A stretch of DNA of 51,575 nt from JAAZCI01 sp046462535. GTDB lineage: Bacteria > Pseudomonadota > Gammaproteobacteria > Cardiobacteriales > Wohlfahrtiimonadaceae. The notes beneath the pieces were generated by a model. It was not told where the DNA came from and did not search any database. It saw nothing but the letters and a program-made list of their open reading frames with translations. Of this stretch, positions 24,608 through 32,953 are shown piece after piece. The stretch covers positions 1-51,575 of the forward strand of contig JBKGVF010000019.1 in the NCBI GenBank assembly GCA_046462535.1. Reading direction: 5' to 3'. Each line of letters starts with the position of its first letter. Position 1 is the stretch's first letter. Position numbers and translations under genes: made by a program.

Positions 24608-25483
24608 ATGATTAATAATGATTGGATTGCTAAGGAGCTCGCTCAGTTTGAGAAGCGGTATCAAAACTACCTAACCTCTCTTCAGGCACCACAGCGCCTA
24701 AAAGAAGCGATGGGCTACTCAGCCTTAAATGGTGGAAAACGTATCCGCGCACTCCTTCTTTTAGCTACCGGCTATCTCCTCGATAGTGACCAAGCGCCCC
24801 TCTTTAATCTTGCCTGCGCTATTGAGATGATTCACTCCTACTCATTAGTCCATGATGATCTGCCCGCTATGGATGATGATACCTTAAGACGGGGACAACC
24901 TACCTGTCACCTAAAGTATGATGAAGCAACCGCAATCTTAGTAGGGGATGCGCTCCTTAGTGAGAGTTTTGCACTACTATCGGAGGCAGCACTTCCTCCA
25001 GAACGACTAATAAAAATTATTCGGCTTATCAGCACCGCATCGGGAGCGGAGGGTATGGTTGGCGGGCAATATCTAGATCTTGAGTCGGAGCATAAATCGA
25101 TCTCGCTCTCAGAGTTAGAATCCATTCATCGTTTAAAGACAGGGGCACTGATTCGTGCAAGCATTCTGGCCCCCGCTTTAGCTGCGGATCTCTCCACTAA
25201 AGAGTATCTGCGCCTCGATCAGTTTGCTCAAAAGATTGGTCTCGCCTTTCAAATCAAAGATGATATTTTAGATGTCATCGGTAATACCGAAAAATTAGGG
25301 AAGCATGTAGGGCAAGATCAGCTTCTTGAAAAGGCGACCTATACCGCCCTTTTAGGGGTAGATGAAGCAAAGCGCTACCTTGAGAAGCTTGTCGTAGAGG
25401 CTGAAGCACTGCTTAACACCTTTAAAACGCGCACCGAACCCTTAGCAAGTATCACCACCTATATATTAGAGCGTGATCACTAG
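24608..25483 (+). CDS. ispA: Farnesyl diphosphate synthase IspA
   Basis: IspA condenses isopentenyl and dimethylallyl/geranyl diphosphates to farnesyl diphosphate for undecaprenyl and quinone synthesis. The 291-residue all-helical prenyltransferase carries the first Asp-rich motif HDDLPAMDDDTLRRG, the conserved LKTGALIRA, and the second Asp-rich motif FQIKDDILD. Length and motifs are normal for the E. coli type, with the two residues inserted in the first motif that mark short-chain bacterial enzymes. It sits between xseB and dxs. Confidence 0.97.
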   Translation: MINNDWIAKELAQFEKRYQNYLTSLQAPQRLKEAMGYSALNGGKRIRALLLLATGYLLDSDQAPLFNLACAIEMIHSYSLVHDDLPAMDDDTLRRGQPTCHLKYDEATAILVGDALLSESFALLSEAALPPERLIKIIRLISTASGAEGMVGGQYLDLESEHKSISLSELESIHRLKTGALIRASILAPALAADLSTKEYLRLDQFAQKIGLAFQIKDDILDVIGNTEKLGKHVGQDQLLEKATYTALLGVDEAKRYLEKLVVEAEALLNTFKTRTEPLASITTYILERDH

Positions 25484-25543
25484 GCTAAACAGAATCGCTA
25501 CCCATCCTCCATCGCTAATAGATAAGAGAAGAGCACAGTAATA

Positions 25544-27406
25544 ATGAAGACCAACTACCTTGATACCCTCTACTCACCTGATGATCTTAAGGGATTATCA
25601 ATAGAGCAGTTGACCCAAGTTGCCCACGAGCTACGTAGCTTCTTAATTGAGAGCGTTCTCAACAGTGGCGGCCACTTTGCTTCTGGATTGGGCGTTGTTG
25701 AGCTTACCGTTGCGCTTCATCACATCTTCGATACCCCCTATGATCAGATTATCTGGGATGTAGGGCATCAAGCTTATCCCCATAAAATATTAACAAAGCG
25801 GAAGGATCAGATTCATACCATTCGGAAACAGGGAGGATTAAATCCCTTCCCTACCCCATTTGAGAGTGAGTATGATGCTTTTGGGGTCGGACACTCCTCC
25901 ACCTCCATTAGTGCGGCATTAGGTATGGCGATTGCCGCAGCGCAACAGGGTGAAGAGGAGAAGCAGTTAATCGCAGTGATCGGCGACGGAGCACTTACCG
26001 CTGGGCAAGCGTTTGAAGCCCTTAACCATGCCGGTGATATTAAGGCAAATATTCTGGTTATCCTCAATGATAATAAGATGTCGATCTCCCCAAATGTTGG
26101 GGCGCTTAATAAGATGTTAACCCGCACGCTATCGAACCCGCTACTGCAATCGGTACGAACCGAAAGTGCTAAGTTGTTGGAGCGTCTCCCCTTTAATAAC
26201 GCAGTCGATATTGCAAAAAAGACTGAAGAGCAGCTAAAAAGTATTGTGGCAGGAGAGAGCACCATTTTTGAGGAGTTCGGATTTCAATATTTTGGACCGA
26301 TCGATGGGCATGATCTCCCCTCACTGGTAAGCATCTTAAAGAATCTAAAACAGAAGAGAGGACCACGATTTTTACATATCACCACCCAAAAAGGGCGAGG
26401 ATATGCCAAAGCTGAAGAGGCGCCTGTCACGTTTCATGCCGTCTCAGCGGCAAAAAGTGGGGCGCAATCAGGAGCTGCAGCACCAAAACCCCTCACCTAT
26501 ACCCAAGTCTTCTCCAATTGGCTCTGCAAGATGGCAGAGGAATCGCCACAGCTGGTGGGAATTACACCAGCAATGCGGGAAGGATCTGGTTTAGTAGAGT
26601 TTAGTCAACGTTTTCCAGATCGCTACTTTGATACCGCTATTGCCGAGCAGCATGCGGTGACCTTAGCAGCAGGGATGGCAATACAGGGACTTAAACCGGT
26701 AGTGGCCATCTACTCCACCTTTCTGCAGCGGGCATATGATCAGCTCATTCACGATGTTGCCCTCCAAAATCTTCCGGTACTCTTTGCTATCGATCGCGCG
26801 GGCATTGTGGGGCCCGATGGGGCAACCCACTCAGGTAGCTTCGATCTAGCCTATCTTAGAAGCATCCCCAATATGACCATTATGGCCCCTAGTGATGAGG
26901 CCGAAAGTTACGCCATGTTAACAACAGGCTATCGACTCAAAGGACCAGCCGCTGTACGCTATCCACGCGGAGCTGGTATCGGCACGCCACTTCCTGACCA
27001 ATTGCCAGAGCCTCTCCCTATTGGGAAAGCAAAGCTACATCGTACAGGAGAGCGTCTTCTAATTATTAGTGTCGGAGCAATGTTACCGGAAGCTAAAGCA
27101 GTGGCAGAGGCCTTCAACGGTACTCTATTAGATCTGCGCTTTATAAAACCTCTAGATGATGAGCAGATTATCGCCCTCACACAAACACATACCCATCTCA
27201 TCACCATTGAGGATGGCTCCATTATGGGGGGCGCTGGGTCGGCCGTAGCGGAGATGCTCAATCAACAGGGGTATTACCCAAAAATACGCCACTTTGGATT
27301 AGCAGATCACTTCCCTGAGCATGGTGAGCGTCATGAGGTGCTCAGCCAATATGGTTTAGATAAGCGCTCTCTTATTGAGGCAACACGCCACTTCTTAGCG
27401 GAATAG
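25544..27406 (+). CDS. dxs: 1-deoxy-D-xylulose-5-phosphate synthase Dxs
   Basis: Dxs joins pyruvate and glyceraldehyde-3-phosphate with thiamine diphosphate, the entry step of the MEP isoprenoid pathway. The 620-residue protein has DVGHQAYPHKILT and the thiamine-binding GDGALTAGQAFEALNHAG and LNDNKMSISPN. The pyrimidine domain shows DTAIAEQHAVTLAAGMA, and a transketolase C-terminal domain follows. All expected motifs are intact and length is normal. It ends the xseB-ispA-dxs operon, giving a coherent isoprenoid unit with IspA downstream in the pathway. A hairpin without a strong T-run follows at 27410-27438. Confidence 0.97.
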   Translation: MKTNYLDTLYSPDDLKGLSIEQLTQVAHELRSFLIESVLNSGGHFASGLGVVELTVALHHIFDTPYDQIIWDVGHQAYPHKILTKRKDQIHTIRKQGGLNPFPTPFESEYDAFGVGHSSTSISAALGMAIAAAQQGEEEKQLIAVIGDGALTAGQAFEALNHAGDIKANILVILNDNKMSISPNVGALNKMLTRTLSNPLLQSVRTESAKLLERLPFNNAVDIAKKTEEQLKSIVAGESTIFEEFGFQYFGPIDGHDLPSLVSILKNLKQKRGPRFLHITTQKGRGYAKAEEAPVTFHAVSAAKSGAQSGAAAPKPLTYTQVFSNWLCKMAEESPQLVGITPAMREGSGLVEFSQRFPDRYFDTAIAEQHAVTLAAGMAIQGLKPVVAIYSTFLQRAYDQLIHDVALQNLPVLFAIDRAGIVGPDGATHSGSFDLAYLRSIPNMTIMAPSDEAESYAMLTTGYRLKGPAAVRYPRGAGIGTPLPDQLPEPLPIGKAKLHRTGERLLIISVGAMLPEAKAVAEAFNGTLLDLRFIKPLDDEQIIALTQTHTHLITIEDGSIMGGAGSAVAEMLNQQGYYPKIRHFGLADHFPEHGERHEVLSQYGLDKRSLIEATRHFLAE

Positions 27407-27409
27407 AGA

Positions 27410-27438
27410 ATGCGGAGTAGAAGATGATTACTCCGCAT
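27410..27438. terminator. Hairpin after dxs, weak terminator candidate
   Basis: ATGCGGAGTA and TACTCCGCAT form a perfect ten-pair stem with a 9-base loop right behind the dxs stop. There is no clear T-run after it, so termination would be weak or Rho-aided; an RNA-stability role is possible. Confidence 0.5.
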
Positions 27439-27555
27439 AAGCTCTCACCTCCTCTACTCTACAAAGCTACAGATCATACAACCTACAATCTGCATTAAAC
27501 ACTACCCGTGCCGCAGAGTAATCAGAGGACAATTTATAGATAACGGAGTTGGAGC

Positions 27556-28290
27556 TTAAGAATTTAATAGCTCATTTTGTGCCTTCATAATCTCTGTAAT
27601 CCCCTTTTCTGCTAAGGATAAGAGACTGGTTAACTCCTGATGGGTGAAGCTCTCCTGCTCCGCTGTTGCTTGCACTTCAATAAAGCGCCCCTCATGATCC
27701 ATAACCACATTCATATCAGTATCTGCCGCACTATCTTCAGGATAATCAAGATCGAGCAGCGGCACCCCTTGATAAATTCCCACTGAAACCGCAGCAATTT
27801 GACGCTTAATGGGATTCTCAGTTAGCGCTCCCTCCTTCATCAGCCCAGCGACTGCTTGTGCTAAGGCAACATATGCACCACTGATCGCTGCCGTTCGTGT
27901 CCCACCATCTGCCTGTAATACATCACAGTCAAAGATAATTGTTCGATCACCAAGTGCGGTTAAATCCACTGCGGCACGCAAAGAGCGCCCAATGAGCCTC
28001 TGAATCTCCTGTGTACGACCACTCTGCTTCCCCCGCGCCGCCTCACGTCCGGATCGAGTATGGGTAGAACGTGGCAACATTCCATACTCTGCCGTAATCC
28101 AACCAGAGCCCTCACCCCGTAAAAATCGGGGTACACCCTCCTCCACTGATGCTGTACAGAGCACCTTGGTATTTCCAAAACAACTAAGGATCGATCCCTC
28201 CCCATAAAGGGTGAATTCGGGAATAAATGTCAAACTTCTCAATTGATCATAGTGCCGCCCTGATGGACGCACAACCTTCTCTTCTGCCAT
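27556..28290 (-). CDS. rph: Ribonuclease PH
   Basis: RNase PH trims the 3' ends of tRNA precursors by phosphorolysis. The 244-residue protein shows RPSGRHYDQLRSL at the N-terminus, KVLCTASVEEGVPRFLRG, GWITAEYGMLPRSTHTR, the phosphate-binding region GRTQEIQRLIGRSLRA, and FDCDVLQADGGTRTAAI. Motifs and length are normal for the complete, active enzyme. GAGGAA precedes the ATG. infA follows the same orientation upstream but is separated by a terminator, so rph has its own promoter. Confidence 0.97.
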   Translation of the reverse strand: MAEEKVVRPSGRHYDQLRSLTFIPEFTLYGEGSILSCFGNTKVLCTASVEEGVPRFLRGEGSGWITAEYGMLPRSTHTRSGREAARGKQSGRTQEIQRLIGRSLRAAVDLTALGDRTIIFDCDVLQADGGTRTAAISGAYVALAQAVAGLMKEGALTENPIKRQIAAVSVGIYQGVPLLDLDYPEDSAADTDMNVVMDHEGRFIEVQATAEQESFTHQELTSLLSLAEKGITEIMKAQNELLNS

Positions 28291-28407
28291 GGCTCATTCC
28301 TCAACAAATATAATATTGAACAGTAGTGACTAGTAGTAAAATAGTAGTGAATATAACGTATATAAGGGTGTAGACCCAAGATTATAGAGCGTTACTAAAT
28401 GGTATAG

Positions 28408-28443
28408 ATAAAAAAAAACTACTTATAGCTATAAGTAGTTTCC
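28408..28443 (-). terminator. Terminator of infA
   Basis: On the minus strand AAACTACTTAT-AGCT-ATAAGTAGTTT is a perfect 11-pair stem followed by TTTTTT. It ends the infA transcript before rph. Confidence 0.9.
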
Positions 28444-28466
28444 TTTCGAATTATAAAACAGTAATC

Positions 28467-28685
28467 CTATTTTCCTCTAAAGACAATGCGTCCTTTAGAT
28501 AAATCATAGGGAGTCAATTCAACTTTCACTCTATCCCCAGTAAGAATACGAATATAATTCTTACGCATTCTTCCTGATATGTGGGCGGTAATGACATGGC
28601 CATTATCCAGCTCTACACGGAATTGAGTATATGGAAGTGTCTCAATGACCGTTCCTTCCATTTCTATATGATCTTCTTTTGACAT
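28467..28685 (-). CDS. infA: Translation initiation factor IF-1
   Basis: IF-1 occupies the ribosomal A-site during initiation. The 72-residue S1/OB-fold protein is near identical to the family consensus: EGTVIETLPYTQFRVELDNG, HISGRMRKNYIRILTGDRV, ELTPYDLSKGRIVF. The sequence immediately before the ATG is AT-rich with no clear Shine-Dalgarno element, so initiation may depend on an unstructured leader. A tRNA-Pro lies 41 bases upstream on the same strand, and the two may share a transcript. Confidence 0.97.
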   Translation of the reverse strand: MSKEDHIEMEGTVIETLPYTQFRVELDNGHVITAHISGRMRKNYIRILTGDRVKVELTPYDLSKGRIVFRGK

Positions 28686-28725
28686 AAATGTTTTATTCTA
28701 ATATTCAAGTAAGTAAAAAATTGAT

Positions 28726-28802
28726 TGGTCGGGACAGCAGGATTTGAACCTGCGACCCCTTGCACCCCATGCAAGTGCGCTACCAGACTGCGCTATGCCC
28801 CG
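28726..28802 (-). tRNA. tRNA-Pro (anticodon GGG)
   Basis: A 77-base cloverleaf with encoded CCA. It begins with C, as usual for proline tRNAs; acceptor CGGGGCA pairs with TGTCCCG, the anticodon stem-loop CTTGC-ATGGGGT-GCAAG gives GGG, and the T-arm is GCAGGTTCAAATCCTGC. Confidence 0.96.
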
Positions 28803-28857
28803 ACAAAGAGATCATAACTATACCTTAGCAGAAAGGGGATTGCAACCCCCTTGTCTA

Positions 28858-30252
28858 TTACTCGACCAATCCCCCCCCAAGTGCTGAGTAGAGAGCGATA
28901 CTATTCATAATCTGATCGTAATAGGTCTTCAATAATGCTTGTCGTGCACTAAAGAGCGTTCGTTGCGCATCTAAAACATCAAGATAGTTTGCAATCCCAT
29001 TCGTATAGAGCAGATTCGCTAATCGTAGCTGCTCCGAAGTGGTTGCTACTAAACTGCGCTGCGCCTGTAGTTGACGCTCAAGTGGCTCCCGCGATACAAG
29101 ACCATCAGCAACCTCTCGAAATGCCGTCTGAATGCTCTTCTCATAGTTGGCAACGGCAATATTTTTCCTCACCTCCGAGAGCTCAAGATTCGACTTTAAT
29201 TTACCCCAATTAAAAATAGGAAGTGTCAACGAGGGGGAGAAATTCCAGGTCGAGCTACCTGAGCTAAAGAGATCACTAAAACTACGGCTAACTGTGCCGG
29301 TCGTAGTGGTTAACGTTACATTCGGGAAGAATGCTGCTCGAGCCGCACCAATATTGGCATTTTCTGCCTTCAACTCATACTCTGCAGCTAACACATCGGG
29401 TCGAACAAGCAGTACCTCAGAGGGGATTCCACCGGGAAGCGCCTTTAAAAGCGAATGGCTACGCAAAGGAATACGCTTATGTGCTGGCTCTGGTAGCTTC
29501 GTTCCAACTAGCTCAGCAAGCGCATTCTGCGCAATAGCTTGCTGCCGCTCATAAACCGCTACCTCTACCCGTGCTGTATGAACTTGTCCTAATGCCTGTG
29601 CAAGATCTAAATCATTAGCGATACCTGCATCCACCTGCTGCTTCACTAAGTTATAGGAGGATTGATTCGCCGCTAAAGTATTTTTGGCTAACGCTAACTG
29701 CTCACTGGCCAACTGTTCAGTCATATAACTGCGTGCCACCTGAGCAACAATCGCAATATGTGCCGCCTTCTGCCCCTCCACAGTTGAGAGATATTGATTA
29801 AGCGCTGCATCACTTAACGATTTTACTCGACCAAAAAAGTCTAACTCAAATGCGCTAACCCCAACATTTACATTGTAATTTGTGCTATAGCGTGACGCAC
29901 CAGGAATACCGCTCTCTGGCGATTTAGTACGTGCGCTGCCCGCTCCGGCATTAACCCCAGGGAGACGATCAGCTTCAGTGATACGGTGTGCTAATCGCGC
30001 CGCTTCAACATTGAGAAGTGCCATCCTCAAGTCGCGGTTATGTTCTAGCGCTAATCCAATATACTCTTGCAATCGAGGATCTTTAAAGTACTCTCGCCAA
30101 CCAATATTGTAAGCATACTCCATCCCCTGCTCAGTTAACTCTTGTGCAGGAAAATGGGGCGCAACTGGCATCTCAGGACGCTGATATTCCGGCGCCATTG
30201 AGCATGCAGCAACAAAGAGTGGTACCCCCACTACTCGCAATAATTTCTTCAT
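28858..30252 (-). CDS. Outer-membrane efflux lipoprotein, OprM/NodT family
   Basis: A 464-residue RND-type outer-membrane factor. The lipoprotein signal is LFVAACS, with Cys17 lipidated, followed by APEYQRPEMPVAP, a typical OprM-family start. Two OEP repeats follow, with NRDLRMALLNVEAARLAHRI, FELDFFGRVKSLSDAAL and YEKSIQTAFREVADGL as markers. Normally it pairs with a membrane-fusion protein and RND pump, but neither is adjacent here, so it is an orphan channel. A promoter with an overlapping palindromic operator lies about 90 bases upstream, suggesting repressor control. Confidence 0.93.
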   Translation of the reverse strand: MKKLLRVVGVPLFVAACSMAPEYQRPEMPVAPHFPAQELTEQGMEYAYNIGWREYFKDPRLQEYIGLALEHNRDLRMALLNVEAARLAHRITEADRLPGVNAGAGSARTKSPESGIPGASRYSTNYNVNVGVSAFELDFFGRVKSLSDAALNQYLSTVEGQKAAHIAIVAQVARSYMTEQLASEQLALAKNTLAANQSSYNLVKQQVDAGIANDLDLAQALGQVHTARVEVAVYERQQAIAQNALAELVGTKLPEPAHKRIPLRSHSLLKALPGGIPSEVLLVRPDVLAAEYELKAENANIGAARAAFFPNVTLTTTTGTVSRSFSDLFSSGSSTWNFSPSLTLPIFNWGKLKSNLELSEVRKNIAVANYEKSIQTAFREVADGLVSREPLERQLQAQRSLVATTSEQLRLANLLYTNGIANYLDVLDAQRTLFSARQALLKTYYDQIMNSIALYSALGGGLVE

Positions 30253-30341
30253 TCAATATCCTCTACTCTAGCCTGTATAAGTGGCAGGCTCCTCTTTAAG
30301 GCTCTGATTCTGTCATAAATCTCTTAATAAATTAGCCTCAA

Positions 30342-30370
30342 AGTATAGCACTTGACAACTAAGTTGTCAC
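30342..30370 (-). promoter_or_regulatory. Promoter and palindromic operator of the efflux outer-membrane gene
   Basis: Minus strand: -35 GTGACA (30365-30370), 17-base spacer, -10 TATACT (30342-30347), about 90 bases before the start of the outer-membrane factor. A perfect palindrome TGACAAC-TTA-GTTGTCA (30353-30369) overlaps the -35 and spacer. This is the layout of a repressor-controlled efflux promoter (TetR or MarR type operator), with no regulator gene seen nearby. Confidence 0.65.
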
Positions 30371-30388
30371 AGTTTTACGCCACGATTA

Positions 30389-30868
30389 CTACCCCTGAAT
30401 CGTTCCAAACTTATAGAAGCGCTCTCGCCAATAGGGTTGATCGATTCGAGTCACCTCAACACGTTTACCCGAACTAGGGGCATGAAGCATCTTATTATCC
30501 CCAAGATAAATACCTACATGGGAGACAGTCCGCCCATTTATCTTAAAGAAGACTAAATCTCCAACCTTTGGGTTATCGGTTGTTTTAAAGAACTGAGCTT
30601 GACTTCTTGTTGTACGTGGCACAGAGATCCCCGCTTTGGCGTAGCTATACTCAACAAGGCCGCTACAATCAAATCCTTGCTTAGGAGCATTACCCCCAAA
30701 TAGATAACGCGCTCCTACTTGTGAGTGACCTGCATTAATAATTGTACTTCTCAATTGAGCCTGCTCTCTCTCCTTTGCTGAGCGCCTCTTCTTACCATCA
30801 TCAACACTCGCACAGGCTGATAAAACCAATAGAGTCCCAAGTAGTAATACATTTTTAATCTTAATCAC
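30389..30868 (-). CDS. NlpC/P60 family lipoprotein (Spr/MepS-like peptidoglycan endopeptidase)
   Basis: A 159-residue exported lipoprotein (lipobox LVLSAC, Cys19) with an NlpC/P60 catalytic domain: nucleophile Cys68 in GFDCSGLVEYSY, His117 in TVSHVGIYLG, and His129 in KMLHAP. The domain resembles E. coli Spr/MepS and NlpC, which cut D-Ala-mDAP crosslinks or stem peptides during wall growth. The start codon is GTG, with AGAGAAAA upstream. It is divergent from guaA across about 100 bases that include a small inverted repeat. Confidence 0.92.
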   Translation of the reverse strand: MIKIKNVLLLGTLLVLSACASVDDGKKRRSAKEREQAQLRSTIINAGHSQVGARYLFGGNAPKQGFDCSGLVEYSYAKAGISVPRTTRSQAQFFKTTDNPKVGDLVFFKINGRTVSHVGIYLGDNKMLHAPSSGKRVEVTRIDQPYWRERFYKFGTIQG

Positions 30869-30879
30869 GTTTTCTCTAG

Positions 30880-30899
30880 TTCACCCCATACAGGGTGAA
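30880..30899. promoter_or_regulatory. Inverted repeat in the spr-like/guaA divergent region
   Basis: TTCACCC and GGGTGAA form a perfect 7-base inverted repeat with a 6-base spacer between the divergent genes. A TATAAT at 30908-30913 is a plausible -10 for guaA, without an obvious -35. The repeat could be an operator or a leader hairpin of the NlpC gene. Confidence 0.4.
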
Positions 30900-30971
30900 A
30901 CCTCTGCTATAATTGTGGAAAATAATTTCACCATTCTACAAAGAATTTTTACGAAAGGTAACCTTTAAATT

Positions 30972-32234
30972 ATGAGTAAGCAGACTACCCTTGCAAAGAT
31001 TGCAATTCTTCACTCCAACAACCAAGCCGCCCAAGCACTTGCCCGCGCCCTACGGGATGAGGAGCTCTTTACTGAAGTACTCACCTTAACTGAACTGGCT
31101 CGACAGCTTGCCACTGGTGAGAAGATCTTAGGCTTGATTGGCGATCTAGCATCAAAAGGAGCGCAAGAGCATAAACTCACTCTACCCACCCTTAATATCG
31201 ACTTTAATGAGCCTCTCACACAAGAGGTGATACAAAAAGCGCTCGATTTTGCACTACTCGATTGCAAAGCCCCACAGAACTGGAGCGTTCAGGGCTTCAT
31301 CGCTGACAGTATTCAGATGATTCGTAATCAGGTGGGTGATGAGGAGGTAATTCTTGGCCTCTCCGGCGGAGTTGACTCCTCAGTGGTTGCCGCGTTAATC
31401 CATAAGGCTATTGGGAAACAGTTAACCTGTGTTTTTGTGGATAATGGTCTACTTCGCCTCAATGAGGGGGATATAGTCATGGAGACCTTTGCCCAAAATA
31501 TGGGGGTGAATGTTATCCGAGTGAATGCGGAAGAGCGCTTTTTAGGAGCCCTAAAAGGGGTAGAGGACCCTGAGGAGAAGCGTAAAATTATCGGGGCACT
31601 CTTTGTTGAGATCTTTGAAGAGGAATCAAAAAAGCTTAGTGGCGCTCAATGGTTAGCACAAGGGACCATCTACCCCGATATCTTAGAGTCGATGGCGAAT
31701 GAGGAGGGCAAAGTTGCCGTTAAATCACACCATAATGTTGGTGGATTACCCGATGAGATGGCACTCCAGCTACTTGAACCGCTAAAAGCCCTCTTTAAAC
31801 ATGAAGTGCGTGAAGTGGGAGTTGCGCTAGGATTGCCACGGGAGATGGTCTATCGCCACCCCTTCCCAGGACCAGGGTTGGGGGTACGAATCTTAGGTGA
31901 AATTAAGAAAGAGTATGCAGATATCTTAAGGGAAGCCGATCATATCTTTATCGAAGAGCTAAAAGCCTCTGATTACTACGATAAAACCTCCCAAGCATTT
32001 GCTGTTTTCCTCCCAATAAAGTCTGTCGGCGTTTCAGATGGTGCACGGGTTTATGATTATGTGATTGCCCTACGAGCAGTAGAGACTGTCGATTTTATGA
32101 CCGCTCGAGCAGCCCACTTACCCTACGAATTAATTGAGCACCTCTCAAACCGTATTATTAATGAGGTGAAAGGGGTCTCTCGTGTTGTTTACGATATCTC
32201 AAATAAACCCCCCGCAACAATTGAGTGGGAGTAG
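30972..32234 (+). CDS. guaA: GMP synthase GuaA lacking the glutaminase catalytic domain
   Basis: GuaA converts XMP to GMP. This copy has 420 residues, against about 525 in E. coli. The ATP-pyrophosphatase part is complete: P-loop LSGGVDSS at 130-137, CVFVDNGLLRLNEGD, AQGTIYPD, SHHNVGGLP, HPFPGPGLGVRILGE and the C-terminal PPATIEWE. The N-terminal glutamine amidotransferase domain (about 200 residues in E. coli) is shrunk to about 105. Residues 8-36 look like its first strand and helix, and 73-104 like its end, but the GxCxG nucleophile loop is missing and the FHPE motif reads FNEP. Ammonia probably serves directly, or a separate glutaminase does. Start ATG 30972 follows AAAGGT. Confidence 0.93.
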   Translation: MSKQTTLAKIAILHSNNQAAQALARALRDEELFTEVLTLTELARQLATGEKILGLIGDLASKGAQEHKLTLPTLNIDFNEPLTQEVIQKALDFALLDCKAPQNWSVQGFIADSIQMIRNQVGDEEVILGLSGGVDSSVVAALIHKAIGKQLTCVFVDNGLLRLNEGDIVMETFAQNMGVNVIRVNAEERFLGALKGVEDPEEKRKIIGALFVEIFEEESKKLSGAQWLAQGTIYPDILESMANEEGKVAVKSHHNVGGLPDEMALQLLEPLKALFKHEVREVGVALGLPREMVYRHPFPGPGLGVRILGEIKKEYADILREADHIFIEELKASDYYDKTSQAFAVFLPIKSVGVSDGARVYDYVIALRAVETVDFMTARAAHLPYELIEHLSNRIINEVKGVSRVVYDISNKPPATIEWE

Positions 32235-32303
32235 TTTTAGGGGTATTATGTCCACTTATTTAGATGTAATTTGCAGATTGTATAATCATTAAGGAGACAA
32301 AAT

Positions 32304-32849
32304 ATGCGTATCGTTCTACTAGGCGCACCCGGCTCAGGCAAGGGAACTCAAGCTGAAAATATTGTTAACCGTTATGGTGTAGATCACATCTCAACCGGTG
32401 ATCTACTTCGCGCCGAAGTTAGCCAAAAGACGCCTTTAGGGATCGAAGCGAAGAAGATTATGGATGCCGGGGAGCTTGTCTCCGATGAGATTGTCTTAGG
32501 CATGATTAAAAACCGCATCGCAGAAGCGAGTAATGGCTTTCTTCTCGATGGCTTCCCCCGCAATATCAATCAGGCAGAGATGCTCGATGAGCTTTTAGAG
32601 GAGCTAAACAAGCCTATTGAGAAGGTGATCCATTTCAATGTTCCCTTTGATGTCATTAAAGAGCGTCTCTTAGCCCGTGGCCGCTCCGATGATAATGAAG
32701 AGACCATCAATAACCGTCGTCGTGTTTACGAAAAAGAGACCTACCCACTGGTCGATCACTACACCATTCAGGGTAAGCTCAAGACAATTGAAGGGGTGGG
32801 GAACGTTGATGATATCAGCAATGAGATTTTTGAAGCGCTTGATGCGTAG
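32304..32849 (+). CDS. adk: Adenylate kinase, short-LID form
   Basis: Adenylate kinase balances ATP, AMP and ADP. The 181-residue protein has P-loop GAPGSGKGTQ at 7-16, HISTGDLLR, GFLLDGFPRN and a short LID (LLARGRSDDNEETINNRRRVY). It lacks the roughly 30-residue LID insertion typical of enterobacterial Adk (about 214 residues), so it belongs to the short type also found in some other proteobacteria. AAGGAG sits eight bases before the ATG. guaA ends 69 bases upstream; both genes act in purine nucleotide metabolism. A terminator follows. Confidence 0.97.
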   Translation: MRIVLLGAPGSGKGTQAENIVNRYGVDHISTGDLLRAEVSQKTPLGIEAKKIMDAGELVSDEIVLGMIKNRIAEASNGFLLDGFPRNINQAEMLDELLEELNKPIEKVIHFNVPFDVIKERLLARGRSDDNEETINNRRRVYEKETYPLVDHYTIQGKLKTIEGVGNVDDISNEIFEALDA

Positions 32850-32883
32850 ATCAAAATCCTCGCCAATATAAGTCACAATAGAA

Positions 32884-32913
32884 GAAGCTGTCTTAAAGGC
32901 AGCTTCTCTTTTA
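32884..32913 (+). terminator. Terminator of adk
   Basis: GAAGCTG and CAGCTTC stem with a short loop, followed by TCTTTTATT, about 35 bases after the adk stop. Confidence 0.8.
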
Positions 32914-32953
32914 TTCTCAACTTATAAATCTATATTAAAGGAGCAAAGAATCG

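Noticed and set aside
27410..27438. Hairpin after dxs as a strong intrinsic terminator
   Set aside because: The stem is perfect but no T-run follows on either strand; listed only as a weak candidate.
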